Positions 17,912-26,443 of a stretch of DNA of 64,000 nucleotides are shown piece by piece. Below the pieces are notes generated by a model. It saw nothing but the letters and a program-made list of their open reading frames with translations, did not search any database and had not been told where the DNA came from. Source of the stretch: CAYRAV01 sp964422365 (GTDB lineage: Bacteria > Bacillota > Clostridia > Lachnospirales > Lachnospiraceae); NCBI GenBank assembly GCA_964422365.1, contig CAYRAV010000011.1:5161-69160 (forward strand). Reading direction: 5' to 3'. How positions within the stretch are numbered: position 1 is the stretch's first letter; every line of letters begins with the position of its first letter. Both the position numbers and the translations under genes were made by a program.

Positions 17912-18065
17912 AAGAAACTGTTAAGAAATAACAGTAATAGTGCGCAGGATTTTTCTTCGAGAGTGCCGCTCAAAAACCAGGCACATAGCGGGCTATGTAA
18001 CTGATTTTTGAGTAGTGCTATCAAAAAAAGACAGCAATATGAAATGTTATTCCTTAACAGTTCCT
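17912..18065. repeat. Family D inverted-repeat element
   Basis: Imperfect palindrome with ends AGAAACTGTTAAGAAATAAC and GTTATTCCTTAACAGTTCCT and a central 'ACATAGCGGGCTATGT'. The same element, inverted, occurs at 47973-48125, and one end of it at 63899-63920. It lies in the der leader. Confidence 0.85.
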
Positions 18066-18134
18066 AATCAGTCATAATTACTATCTAGAGCCATACTATT
18101 TATAGTTTGCCCAAATTACATTCTGAACAAAAAA

Positions 18135-19469
18135 TTATGAACCAGCTGAATTGTAATCAATAATATTACGAAAAAAAGACGTTCCATCTGATTGTACAAT
18201 ACGAATAGGAATTTGTAAAGCATTTTCCAAATCATCTACTGTAAGATCATCTAATAATACGCACTCTCCGCTTCGGAGCATAACATCCGGAAGTAAAAGA
18301 TAATCTCCTAATTTTTCTCCTGTCAGTTGTGCAAGAATATCCTGTCCAGTAATCAAACCTGCCACTGTAATATCCTCACCAAAAAAATCATTACGAATTG
18401 GATAGATATAAACTTCTAAATGGGGGTATTTTTTCTTCATTTCTTCCACCAATTCCTGCAATATTGGTGCAGCCAGTTTTCCTGTTGCAAGCGACAATTC
18501 TCTTCTCTTATTATCTCCTGCCGCCTGGTTTATCTCCTCATGTACTTCATCTATAAGGGAACGTACCATTCCTACACCGTTTTCAATCTGGCCATATCCT
18601 TCATAATAGTCTTCCTCTGGTATAGGCAGTTCACCTACAATAAACCACTCGTCACTAGCATGTACAAAACGTGTACCCAGTTCCTGCAAATACTTATTTT
18701 GGTATTTCTGAATCAATTCCACTACTTTTATGGAATCCTCTTTACCAAATTTTTCAAGTGGTTCCAATCCTTCCCTGTATTTTGTAAGTCCCACTGGTAC
18801 TACTGAAAGACTTTGCATGTATGGATAATATTTTACCAGTTCTTCTATTGAACGCTCTAATTCTTTTCCATCGTTTAATCCTTTGCATAATACAATTTGG
18901 CTGTTCATTTCTATTTGATTCTCATAAAAGCGTTTCAAATGTTTTAAAGCATCTCCCGCAAAACGATTATGAAGCATTTTACACCTTAATTCCGGATTCG
19001 TAGTATGAACAGAAATATTAATAGGAGATAATTTATATAAGATAATACGTTCAATATCTTTTTCCTTCATATTTGTTAATGTAATATAATTTCCTTGCAA
19101 AAAAGATAATCTTGCATCATCATCTTTAAAATACAACGTTTCCCTCATTCCAGGAGGCATCTGGTCAATAAAACAAAATACACATTTATTACAACAGGAA
19201 CGGTACTTGTCCATCAATCCTTCATCAAAAACGACTCCCAAATCTTCCTCATAATCTTTTTCAATTTCTAATTCCCATTCTTCTCCATTTTTCTTTTCCA
19301 CTAAAATTGTCAGGTAAGAATCATTTACATAAAAATGATAATCAAAAACATCCTCTATTAAATTATCATTAATACTAAGTAGTTTATCACCTGGTTCTAA
19401 TTCTAATTCTTCTGCAATACTGCCTGGTTCTACTTCTTTTATAATATGATATTTTTCCACAATTTTCAT
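18135..19469 (-). CDS. DUF512 family radical SAM / PDZ protein
   Basis: 444 aa. An N-terminal PDZ-like segment ('VEPGSIAEELELEPGDKLLSIN', residues 12-33, read in part) is followed by a radical SAM-type cysteine cluster 'CCNKCVFCFIDQMPPGMR' (about residues 94-112) and the long DUF512 domain with 'HTTNPELRCKMLHNR', 'CKGLNDG', 'VGLTKYREGL', 'FVHASDEWF' and a C-terminal 'VMLRSGECVLLDDLTVDDL'. The biochemical function is unknown. The family is strongly linked to der in Clostridia, as here, which suggests a housekeeping role. No signal peptide. Confidence 0.88.
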   Translation of the reverse strand: MKIVEKYHIIKEVEPGSIAEELELEPGDKLLSINDNLIEDVFDYHFYVNDSYLTILVEKKNGEEWELEIEKDYEEDLGVVFDEGLMDKYRSCCNKCVFCFIDQMPPGMRETLYFKDDDARLSFLQGNYITLTNMKEKDIERIILYKLSPINISVHTTNPELRCKMLHNRFAGDALKHLKRFYENQIEMNSQIVLCKGLNDGKELERSIEELVKYYPYMQSLSVVPVGLTKYREGLEPLEKFGKEDSIKVVELIQKYQNKYLQELGTRFVHASDEWFIVGELPIPEEDYYEGYGQIENGVGMVRSLIDEVHEEINQAAGDNKRRELSLATGKLAAPILQELVEEMKKKYPHLEVYIYPIRNDFFGEDITVAGLITGQDILAQLTGEKLGDYLLLPDVMLRSGECVLLDDLTVDDLENALQIPIRIVQSDGTSFFRNIIDYNSAGS

Positions 19470-19500
19470 CCATTCTTCCTTATTTCAAACCTAAAAGAAC

Positions 19501-19634
19501 GTAACAGTTCAGCTAGCACTGGCCTGTTACAGTTAAGAGCAAGCTTAAGCACGCAAATTGCTCCCAGCCATGCCTAATTTTCACTTTTGTATGGTCTTGC
19601 ACAGCAAAGTGTGCAGTCCTGCCTGAACTGTTAC
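19501..19634. repeat. Family B-type inverted-repeat element
   Basis: Begins GTAACAGTTCAGC and ends GCCTGAACTGTTAC, a 12-13 bp terminal inverted repeat. The interior differs from other copies ('GCACTGGCCTG', 'GTGCAGTCCTG'). Confidence 0.75.
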
Positions 19635-19845
19635 AAAAGGACTGCCTTACCAAATAAAGTTCTAAAGCGTGTTTGAAAATTCATTGCCCCAATCTGCACG
19701 CCCCTCTTTGCGTGTATATTTGGTCCAAATTCATTCAATGTAGCCCGCTACACCCCATGAATTTGGACCAAATCCCCCACAAATTGTGACGCACATCTTG
19801 TAACAAGCAATTTTCAAACACGCTCTAGTAATAGGGCAGTCCTTT
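19635..19845. repeat. Family A element (19662-19827) nested in a second palindrome
   Basis: Inner element: TAAAGCGTGTTTGAAAATT at 19662 and AATTTTCAAACACGCTCTA ending at 19827, with a central palindrome 'GTAGCCCGCTAC' flanked by 'AATTTGGACCAAATC'-type arms. It is flanked by a further inverted pair, AAGGACTGCCTTA (about 19638-19650) and GGCAGTCCTT (about 19835-19844), so the A element appears inserted into an older palindrome. Confidence 0.8.
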
Positions 19846-19864
19846 CTATAAATTTTTGAAAATC

Positions 19865-21028
19865 TTATTCTGCTGTTTCTGTTGCTACTGGAGTTTCTGT
19901 CTCCAACGGAGCTGTAATTTTTGCATTATCAGCAATCAACTCTTCTACTTTGTAAGTCAAAAAGTCCTCTCTTAATCGTTCTTCTGTAATTCTTTCTACT
20001 ACATCTTCATCTTTTTCATAACCATATGCTTTACGAATACCTGTTACACCATTCTTATAATCTTCTTCTGTTACTGTAATATTTTCTATCTCAGCAATTT
20101 TCTTTGCTGCCATACGCTTTTTCGCTTCTGTTCTTGCGGATACTTCTGCTTCCTTTTCAAAATCTTCCATTGTATACCCCAAATTGGTTACATAATCCTC
20201 TAATTCCATACCATAATATTGTGCTGTCTGTGTATAATAATCTGTCATTTCCTGTTTTAAAGATTCCACTTCTGCTTTCTCAAAAGACTTTACTACAGCA
20301 TTATCTACAGCAACTTCCCAGCATGCGTTCCATTTCGCAAGTTTAATCTGCCATTCCTTATGAGATAACAAATCAGCTTTAATACCTGCCTTATACTCAT
20401 CAACAGTTTTATATTCTGTATTCTGTGCTACAAAATCATCTGTTAATTCTGGTGTTTTTTCTACACGGATAGAATTCACTTTCACTTCAAAGACTACTTT
20501 TTGTCCTGCCAGTTCTTCATTATTATAGTCTTCCGGGAAAGTCAGATCTAAGTTTTTTGTTTCCCCAATTTTCACACCAATCAATCCATCTTCAAAACCA
20601 TCAATAAATGTGCCTGAACCAATTGTTAAATCATAGCCTTCTGCTGTACCTCCATCAAAAGCCACTTCATCTTTTGTTCCTTTATAATCAATATTGACAA
20701 TATCACCATCTTTTACTGCTCTGTTTTTAATCTCCTTGCTGGTCTTATGATTTGATAATAAAGTGCTCACTTCTGCTTGTACTTCATCATCTGTAACTTC
20801 TGCCTTGTCTGTTGTTTCTGCATATTCCACAGTAATTCCTTTGTAATCGCCTAACTCAATCTCACCTGCATCACCTGCTTCTGCTGCAAGAAGTTCTTTT
20901 GTTTGTGCATCATCGGTTGCTTCTACCTTAGCATCTTCACCAGAACCATCTTTTCTATTGCTTCCACAAGCAGATGCAGCCAATGTAAGGCTCAATAATA
21001 AAGTTAATAATACTACTCTTTTTTTCAT
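19865..21028 (-). CDS. Trigger-factor-like FKBP peptidyl-prolyl isomerase lipoprotein
   Basis: 387 aa. N-terminal lipoprotein signal with lipobox 'LAASAC' (Cys about residue 21). Residues about 90-190 are an FKBP-type PPIase domain ('VKDGDIVNIDYKGTKD', 'IGSGTFIDGFEDGLIGVKIGE', 'LDLTFPEDYNNEELAGQ') and the remainder is the helical trigger-factor C-terminal arm ('YYGMELEDYVTNLGYTMEDF'). It lacks the ribosome-binding N-domain of real trigger factor, so it is a surface foldase for exported proteins, comparable in role to PrsA. RBS GGAAAGGAAAAGAAA. No operon partner; both flanks are repeats. Confidence 0.88.
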   Translation of the reverse strand: MKKRVVLLTLLLSLTLAASACGSNRKDGSGEDAKVEATDDAQTKELLAAEAGDAGEIELGDYKGITVEYAETTDKAEVTDDEVQAEVSTLLSNHKTSKEIKNRAVKDGDIVNIDYKGTKDEVAFDGGTAEGYDLTIGSGTFIDGFEDGLIGVKIGETKNLDLTFPEDYNNEELAGQKVVFEVKVNSIRVEKTPELTDDFVAQNTEYKTVDEYKAGIKADLLSHKEWQIKLAKWNACWEVAVDNAVVKSFEKAEVESLKQEMTDYYTQTAQYYGMELEDYVTNLGYTMEDFEKEAEVSARTEAKKRMAAKKIAEIENITVTEEDYKNGVTGIRKAYGYEKDEDVVERITEERLREDFLTYKVEELIADNAKITAPLETETPVATETAE

Positions 21029-21400
21029 TTTCTTTTCCTTTCCATTTTATCTTTCATAATATATTACGAACTACCCATTGTCTGAATCCGACAAGCATCC
21101 TGCCTTGTAAACTTTATATCCCACAAGACACGCACTTACCTGCTATCTCCACAGACAGTAATTCAGGGTATTTCATGCTCTATGAAACTTGTTTCCAAAC
21201 CACTCTTTCTTTTATAACATATTTTACTATAAATGAAAAGCCTTTTGTAAAAAATTCATACTTTTTTCATGTTTTAAAACAACAATTCAACCATAAGGAA
21301 ATAAGGGTGAAAGAAAAAAAGAAGAAAGGAAAATATGCAGACACATATCTTTCACCCTTTGTGTTTGCCCCTGCCAAATACAAGAGAGTATGTGTTTGAC
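21029..21400. other. Gene-free region upstream of the PPIase lipoprotein
   Basis: No credible coding frame. The PPIase promoter must lie here but no clear hexamers stand out. A 'GGGTGAAAG...CTTTCACCC' inverted repeat (about 21306-21358) spans a purine-rich stretch. Confidence 0.4.
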
Positions 21401-21808
21401 AGGCTTGGTGAAAATGATGCAAAATACATGTAGGTGCTTGCACACTAGAGTGTGTTTGAAAATTCATTACTGGAATCTGCATGCCCCACTTTGTGTGCTA
21501 TCTGCCCCAAATTTAATTGATGCAGCCCGCTACAACTCATAAATTTTGGAACAAATCCCCCACAAATTGTTACAAAATGTGCACTATGATTTGCGAGGGA
21601 TTTGGACTAAATTCATAAGGTGTATCAGGCTGAATTGAGTAAATCAAGGCAAAAATATACATACCTTATCAGACAAAGGCCGCCAGTCCGGATGGTATCC
21701 CGGATGGGTACGCAAAGTGGGATATGCAGATTGCAGCAATGAATTTTCAAACACGCTCTAGGAACACTTTGCACCAAAAAATATAGATGAAATGGCTGAA
21801 CTGTTATA
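21401..21808. repeat. Long nested repeat: family A (21446-21760) inside a family B element
   Basis: Outer arms: 'GATGCAAAATACATGTAGGT' on the left and 'ATGGCTGAACTGTTAT' (to 21808) on the right. The inner unit starts TAGAGTGTGTTTGAAAATT at 21446 and ends AATTTTCAAACACGCTCTA at 21760, about 315 bp. It contains two further palindromic blocks, including 'GATGCAGCCCGCTACAACTC' and 'GGATGGTATCCCGGATGGGT'. The pgeF stop codon follows the outer end by 2 bp. Confidence 0.8.
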
Positions 21809-21810
21809 TT

Positions 21811-22692
21811 TTATGATACCGACTTAATTTTTAAAAAGCCACATAAATTCCCCCTATGTCCATTTGTCTTACGGTGTGAAAATAGAAGATCTGAATTGCA
21901 GCAGGTACATACATTTGATATTGTAATATTCCCTTCAGGTATTCCTGCTTCCATTAAAATATAGCGGTTCGCTTCCCATAAATTTAACTGGTATTTCTCA
22001 TCTTTTTTCTTATCTAATACAGTTTTTAATTGCACTTTATTTAGTATTTTCATAAATTCTTCTGCTACATCTCTGCTTACCTCATAGCAGTCCTGACAAA
22101 TAGACGGACCAATGACAGCAATGATATCTTCTGGCTTTGTTCCAAATTCTTCCTTCATTTTGTCTACTGTCTTCTTTCCCATTTTTCCCACTGTACCTCT
22201 CCACCCCGAATGACTAAGACCGATCGCTTTTCGTTTTGTGTCCACAAAAAACAATGGCACACAATCTGCATACGATGTGCACAGAACAATTTCCTTTGTA
22301 TCTGTAACCAATCCATCAATTGCTTCTAATTTTTTTCCTGCCAGATTCCTTCCTTGTACATCTTTTTCGGTTGCATGGTAAACAACTGTATCATGAACCT
22401 GGTCTGATAATACTAACTGTTCCATATCCATTTCCAGCACTGTACAAATTCTTTTATAATTTTCATCCACATTCTCCTTCTGGTCGCCTCTGGTATAACT
22501 TAAATTCATGCTGGAAAATTCTCCCTCGCTTACTCCTCCAATCCGGGTAGAAAAGCCATGTTGGATAAAATCAATTTGCTCTAATACTGGAAATTTAATA
22601 TAACAAACTTCCCCCTTCTGGTGCAGCACTCCATTCTGTGCTCTATGATGTATAAATTTTAATTCCATTCCCTTCAAACCTTTCTTTTTCAT
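21811..22692 (-). CDS. pgeF: Multicopper polyphenol oxidoreductase / purine nucleoside phosphorylase family (YfiH/LACC1)
   Basis: 293 aa. Family signatures: 'QHGFSTRIGGVSEG', 'QVHDTVV', 'DGLVTDTKEIVLCTSYADCVP' (read in part), 'GLSHSGWRGTVGKMG' and C-terminal 'CTCCNSDLLFSHRK'. Conserved His and Cys residues bind zinc. Family knowledge: these proteins act on nucleosides (adenosine/inosine phosphorylase and deaminase) or on misligated peptidoglycan amino acids (YfiH/PgeF). The first ATG overlaps the yraN stop (ATGA). An internal ATG at 22666-22668 has a better RBS (AAAGG 10 nt upstream) and may be the real start. Confidence 0.85.
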   Translation of the reverse strand: MKKKGLKGMELKFIHHRAQNGVLHQKGEVCYIKFPVLEQIDFIQHGFSTRIGGVSEGEFSSMNLSYTRGDQKENVDENYKRICTVLEMDMEQLVLSDQVHDTVVYHATEKDVQGRNLAGKKLEAIDGLVTDTKEIVLCTSYADCVPLFFVDTKRKAIGLSHSGWRGTVGKMGKKTVDKMKEEFGTKPEDIIAVIGPSICQDCYEVSRDVAEEFMKILNKVQLKTVLDKKKDEKYQLNLWEANRYILMEAGIPEGNITISNVCTCCNSDLLFSHRKTNGHRGNLCGFLKIKSVS

Positions 22693-23051
22693 AATATATC
22701 TGATACATCAAATGCATCTTTAATGACCTTTATTTTCTCTCCCAGAATTACCACTACATCAAAACGACATGGTGTTTCTTCTGAAAAACCATGCCTTAAC
22801 ATATAATACTGTGCTGTATGATACATTGCTTGTTGTTTCTTTGGGGTAATTGCTTCTTCAGGCATTCCCTGTTCTGCGGTGGCACGATATTTTACCTCCA
22901 CAAATACAAGATATCCTTCATTTTGGGCAACAATATCAATTTCCCCACCTCTATGGTAGAAGTTCTGCTCTATCATTTTATATCCATTCTGTTCTAAATA
23001 TTTTCTTGCCAATGCTTCTTTTTCAAAACCTATGCTTCTTTTATTCTTCAA
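22689..23051 (-). CDS. yraN: YraN family (UPF0102) endonuclease-like protein
   Basis: 120 aa when started at TTG 23049-23051. AAAGGAG lies 6 nt upstream of this TTG, whereas the GTG at 23072 would place that site inside the gene. Restriction-endonuclease-like core: 'FEKEALARKYLEQNGY', 'GGEIDIVAQNEGYLVFVEVKYR' (read in part: 'GGEIDIVA', 'VFVEVKYR') with the D and E-x-K catalytic pattern. The cellular role is not defined. It sits in the usual rnhB-yraN neighbourhood. Confidence 0.88.
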   Translation of the reverse strand: MKNKRSIGFEKEALARKYLEQNGYKMIEQNFYHRGGEIDIVAQNEGYLVFVEVKYRATAEQGMPEEAITPKKQQAMYHTAQYYMLRHGFSEETPCRFDVVVILGEKIKVIKDAFDVSDIL

Positions 23052-23109
23052 ATATAACTCCTTTCTTTTCACTTTTGCTTATTATGCGGTCATATTATTC
23101 ATATCTTTC

Positions 23110-23228
23110 TAGAGTGTGTTTGAAAATTATATGTATCACAATTTGTGGGGATTTGTTCTAAATTCATGAGGTGCAGCGGGCTGCATTGAATGAATTTGAG
23201 GCAAATACACATACTTTATCGGACAAAG
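23110..23228. repeat. Truncated family A element abutting the FlhB-like gene stop
   Basis: Starts TAGAGTGTGTTTGAAAATT at 23110 and matches the left and middle of the long A copy at 21446-21760, including 'ATCGGACAAAG' at 23218-23228. It ends directly at the TAA of the FlhB-like gene. Confidence 0.7.
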
Positions 23229-23528
23229 TTATTTCCCTTTATCCATTTTTGATTTGATGTTATCCATGCTATCCACGAATACCAAAATCTCTGCCACCAC
23301 CTCATACAGTTCCTGAGGAATATATTCTCCTATCCCTAATTTTGACAACACTCCCGCAACTTTTTCATCTTCATGGATAGGCACATTATTTTCTGCTGCT
23401 ACTTCTAGAATTTTTTCTGCCACATAGCCTTTTCCTGTTGCCACCACTTTTGGTGCTTCTTCCTCTGGTGTATATGACAATGCCACAGCCGTTTTATTAC
23501 GGTCATGTTCCTGCTTACTTTCTCCCAT
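23229..23528 (-). CDS. FlhB-like C-terminal domain protein (EscU/YscU/HrcU cytoplasmic-domain family)
   Basis: 99 aa, RBS AAGGAGGCATGTCAA. It matches the cytoplasmic autocleavage-domain part of FlhB without the membrane helices: 'NKTAVALSYTPEEEAPKVVATGKGYVAEKIL' (read in part), 'NNVPIHEDEKVAGVLSKLGIG', 'IPQELYEVVAEILVFV'. The NPTH cleavage motif of FlhB is absent. Free-standing FlhB2-like proteins of this length are common in Clostridia and are usually encoded between rnhB and yraN, as here; function is unknown. Confidence 0.85.
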   Translation of the reverse strand: MGESKQEHDRNKTAVALSYTPEEEAPKVVATGKGYVAEKILEVAAENNVPIHEDEKVAGVLSKLGIGEYIPQELYEVVAEILVFVDSMDNIKSKMDKGK

Positions 23529-23584
23529 TTGACATGCCTCCTTCCGTTACTCCATTTTGGCAACAGTTCAGCCCACCTGGACTG

Positions 23585-24355
23585 TTACTCATTTTGCACA
23601 AAATGTCCAATAAAACTTTTTCTATGTATTGGACATGGTCCAAATTCTTTTAATGCTTCTATATGCTCTTGGGAACCATAGCCTTTGTTACTGCTAAAAT
23701 GATATTGCGGATATATTTTATCATATTCTACCATCATACGATCTCTGGTCACTTTTGCAATAATACTCGCTGCTGCAATAGAAACACTTTTTGCGTCTCC
23801 TTTTACAATCGCAATTTGCTTTGTATGAACTTCTGGAATAATTACTGCATCATTCATTAACATATCCGGTTTCACAGACAAATTATCAATTGCTATACGC
23901 ATTGCCTGATAAGTTGCCTGCAGAATATTAATATCATCTATGGTTTCTGGTGAAACGATTCCAACACTTGCTGCAACAGCCTGCTCCATAATTACAGCAT
24001 ATAATTCCTCTCTTTTTCTCGCAGAAAGCTGTTTCGAATCATTTAAATACAAAATTTCCTTATCTTTTGGCAAAATTACTGCACCTGCTACAACGGGACC
24101 CGCAAGAGGGCCTCTTCCAGCTTCATCTATTCCGCATATATGCATATATTCTGCATATTTGTGTTCAAATTCTTTCATTTTTTCTGTACGTGCCAATTCT
24201 TTCTTATAATCATCCTGCAGTTTATTTGCTTTTTTTATCAAGTTCTGTACACCTGTTCTTTCATCTTGTGCATACTTTTTTATAAATTCATCCATCGCCA
24301 ATGGTGCAATGGTGTCTAATTCCTTTTTTATTTCTGCTATCTTTTGTTTTTCCAC
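23585..24355 (-). CDS. rnhB: Ribonuclease HII
   Basis: 256 aa, GTG start at 24355 with AAAGGGG 7 nt upstream. The first 70 residues are the helical N-terminal extension typical of Firmicutes RNase HII. The catalytic domain starts at 'ICGIDEAGRGPLAGPVVAGAV' (read in part; D and E catalytic), then 'LNDSKQLSARKRE', 'LMNDAVIIP', 'VKGDAKSVSIAAASIIAKVTRD' (read in part) and 'SNKGYGSQEH'. It removes ribonucleotides from DNA. Gene order rbgA-lepB-rnhB is conserved. Confidence 0.95.
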   Translation of the reverse strand: MEKQKIAEIKKELDTIAPLAMDEFIKKYAQDERTGVQNLIKKANKLQDDYKKELARTEKMKEFEHKYAEYMHICGIDEAGRGPLAGPVVAGAVILPKDKEILYLNDSKQLSARKREELYAVIMEQAVAASVGIVSPETIDDINILQATYQAMRIAIDNLSVKPDMLMNDAVIIPEVHTKQIAIVKGDAKSVSIAAASIIAKVTRDRMMVEYDKIYPQYHFSSNKGYGSQEHIEALKEFGPCPIHRKSFIGHFVQNE

Positions 24356-24461
24356 TCTTTTGCCCCTTTTTCTCTCATAGAATTTCCATCATTTTCCAAA
24401 AATCTATATTCTTTTTAATCTTCTCTTTGTCTGAATACCAACCTGCATAAAAACTCTTTCT

Positions 24462-25202
24462 TCACTCTATCGTTCCCACATTTTCTAAAGGATAAAACCG
24501 AAAAAATGCTTTTCCTATAATATCTTCTTTTTTTACCATTTTCACACTATCTGACCTGCTGTCAGTGCTATGATTTCTATTATCTCCTAATACAAAATAC
24601 TCATCTGCATTTACCACAACCGGGTCCGTTGCAAGTCCACTTTCCAGCATGGGTTCATGCTTGGTATTTTCTTCTAACTGTCTCCCATTAATATAGACAT
24701 AACCATCTATAATTTGAACAGTCTCTCCTGGCAGCCCGATAATTCTTTTGATATAGTCATCATCACTACTGACAGAAAATACAACTATATCAAACCGTTT
24801 TGGTTCATTAAAACGATATGATAGTTTATCAATAATCAGACAGTCATCAGTATATAATGTACTCTCCATAGACTCTCCATCTACACGTGTATGTGTTCCT
24901 ACATAAGTATTAATTAAAAACGCAATTCCAAGTGCCAATGCAATACAAAATATGCTTTCAAGCAAATTTTCAAGTATAGTTCCTGACATTGAACTCTCTT
25001 CCCTTTGCTTTCTGTTTTCATAGTTTCCTGATGGCACAAATATTTTTGTATGCTCCTTAATTGCTGAAGATAATGCTGTCAGCTTCATTTTTTCTTTTTT
25101 TTCTTCCTGACTTAATTCTTTTTCATAGAGTTGTGGTTCATAATACTTTTTTATATCCTTACAGAATTCTAAACTATCCGCAATCTCCTCTTCATTGTAC
25201 AT
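24462..25202 (-). CDS. lepB: Signal peptidase I with a long N-terminal extension
   Basis: 246 aa. The catalytic domain begins around residue 75 with a membrane helix (about 76-98), Ser in 'VDGESMESTLYTDD', Lys in 'DDYIKRIIGLPGETVQ', and box E 'EYFVLGDNRNHSTDSRSD'. The first 73 residues are unusual: acidic, charged, with 'EEEIADSLEFCKDIKKYY' and 'KELSQEEKKEKMKL', and no homology I recognise. The ATG has GAGGTGTGATAAA upstream and is likely real; a shorter start at 'MSGTILENLL' cannot be excluded. Second of three signal peptidases in the window. Confidence 0.9.
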   Translation of the reverse strand: MYNEEEIADSLEFCKDIKKYYEPQLYEKELSQEEKKEKMKLTALSSAIKEHTKIFVPSGNYENRKQREESSMSGTILENLLESIFCIALALGIAFLINTYVGTHTRVDGESMESTLYTDDCLIIDKLSYRFNEPKRFDIVVFSVSSDDDYIKRIIGLPGETVQIIDGYVYINGRQLEENTKHEPMLESGLATDPVVVNADEYFVLGDNRNHSTDSRSDSVKMVKKEDIIGKAFFRFYPLENVGTIE

Positions 25203-25258
25203 TTTATCACACCTCGGTTAATCTGTTATCCTATTCTCTTATTTCTCCCTGTTTTGTA

Positions 25259-26110
25259 TTATGCATTCTCCCTTGCAAATTCCAAAGTAATTTTCCCCAA
25301 ACGTCCATTTCTAAAATCATCCATTAAAAATACTGCCGCTTTATCATAATCCCACTGATTCCCCTTTATTTTACAACTTCTTTTTATTGCAATCTGTTCT
25401 AATATTTGTGCTGGTTCACAGTCTTCATCTACATCATATTTCTCTGACAATATTCCCCGATAATTTTCACACATGAACTTTATAAATTCGAGAGATAACT
25501 CTGTCACATTTAAAATTTCTTCTTTAATAGAACCAATAAATGCTAATCTCAATCCTACTGCCTGGTCTTCAAATTTAGGCCATAAAATACCTGGTGTATC
25601 TAATAATTCTACATTCTTGTTTAACTTAATCCATTGTTTTCCTTTTGTCACACCTGGCTTATTTCCTGTTTTTGTGCAGGCCTTTCCTGCAAAACTATTA
25701 ATAAAGGTGGATTTTCCCACATTTGGTATTCCCACAATCATAGCCCGAATTGGACGATTGATAATTCCGCGTTTTCTATCTCTCTCTATCTTTTCTTTAC
25801 AGGCTTCCATAATAACCTGCTGTACTGCTTTTACACCAGTCCCTCCCTTTGAATTAACAAGTGACACATAATACCCTTTTTCTTCAAAATATCTTTTCCA
25901 CTCTTCTGTTTCCTTTTTATCAGCTAAATCATTTTTATTTAAAAGCATGATACGAGATTTATTTTTTGCCAAATCGTCAATATCCGGATTTTTACTGGAT
26001 ACTGGTATTCTGGCATCTACCAGTTCAATTATAACATCAATTAACTTAATATCCTCCTGCATCTGCCGCCTGGCTTTTGTCATATGTCCCGGGTACCATT
26101 GAAAATGCAT
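25259..26110 (-). CDS. rbgA: Ribosome biogenesis GTPase RbgA (YlqF)
   Basis: 283 aa with RBS AGGAGGATACAAAA. The GTPase is circularly permuted: G4 'LLNKNDLAD' precedes G1 'IVGIPNVGKSTFINSFAGK' and G3 'LLDTPGILWPKFED'. The N-terminus 'MHFQWYPGHMTKARRQM' is diagnostic. It is required for late 50S assembly. It lies next to lepB and the rplS block in the standard order. Confidence 0.95.
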   Translation of the reverse strand: MHFQWYPGHMTKARRQMQEDIKLIDVIIELVDARIPVSSKNPDIDDLAKNKSRIMLLNKNDLADKKETEEWKRYFEEKGYYVSLVNSKGGTGVKAVQQVIMEACKEKIERDRKRGIINRPIRAMIVGIPNVGKSTFINSFAGKACTKTGNKPGVTKGKQWIKLNKNVELLDTPGILWPKFEDQAVGLRLAFIGSIKEEILNVTELSLEFIKFMCENYRGILSEKYDVDEDCEPAQILEQIAIKRSCKIKGNQWDYDKAAVFLMDDFRNGRLGKITLEFARENA

Positions 26111-26209
26111 TTTTGTATCCTCCTATGTTTATTTTCATCCATTCTTCCAACTTTATCTAATGCTGCTCCTTGTCTGTTCTATATAAAAGTTTATATACCA
26201 GACATTTTT

Positions 26210-26310
26210 CTATGAAAGTACCCTTTTTGCTTTAGCAAAAAACTGAATTCAGGTATTCCGACATGCATTTCATAATTTTCATTTATGGTGGTGCACTAAG
26301 GATGCATGGA
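26210..26310. repeat. Family E element with terminator-like core
   Basis: Contains TTTTTGCTTTAGCAAAAA, a near-perfect hairpin, plus 'GGTATTCCGACATGCATTTC' and 'TTTATGGTGGTGCACTAAGG'. The same unit, inverted, occurs at 38582-38672 and 45731-45822 with very high identity. Confidence 0.85.
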
Positions 26311-26316
26311 GGTTTT

Positions 26317-26440
26317 TAACAGCTCAGCCATGCCATTCATACCTCATTTTCAGTGCAAAGCACATCTGTTATGGTATGCCGAATGGGTATCATTTCTCAG
26401 AATATACTATTGTTACCAAAAAATTTACAGCTTGGCTGGT
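26317..26440. repeat. Family C element
   Basis: TAACAGCTCAGCCATGCCAT to TTACAGCTTGGCTGG, matching the left half of the element at 5189-5451 (including 'AAGCACATCTGTTATGG' versus 'AAGCACATCTATTGCGG'). It ends 4 bp before the stop codon of the second lepB gene. Confidence 0.8.
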
Positions 26441-26443
26441 AAA

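Noticed and set aside
17848..18024. N-terminal extension of Der
   Set aside because: The 59 extra codons read through a family D repeat, while the conserved 'MSRPIVAVVGRPNVGKS' start has a strong RBS at 17847.
19865..21028. Genuine ribosomal trigger factor (tig)
   Set aside because: The protein has a lipobox signal and lacks the N-terminal ribosome-binding domain, so it is a surface PPIase instead.
23229..23528. Flagellar or type III secretion FlhB
   Set aside because: Only the cytoplasmic domain is present, without membrane helices or the NPTH motif, and no flagellar genes are nearby.
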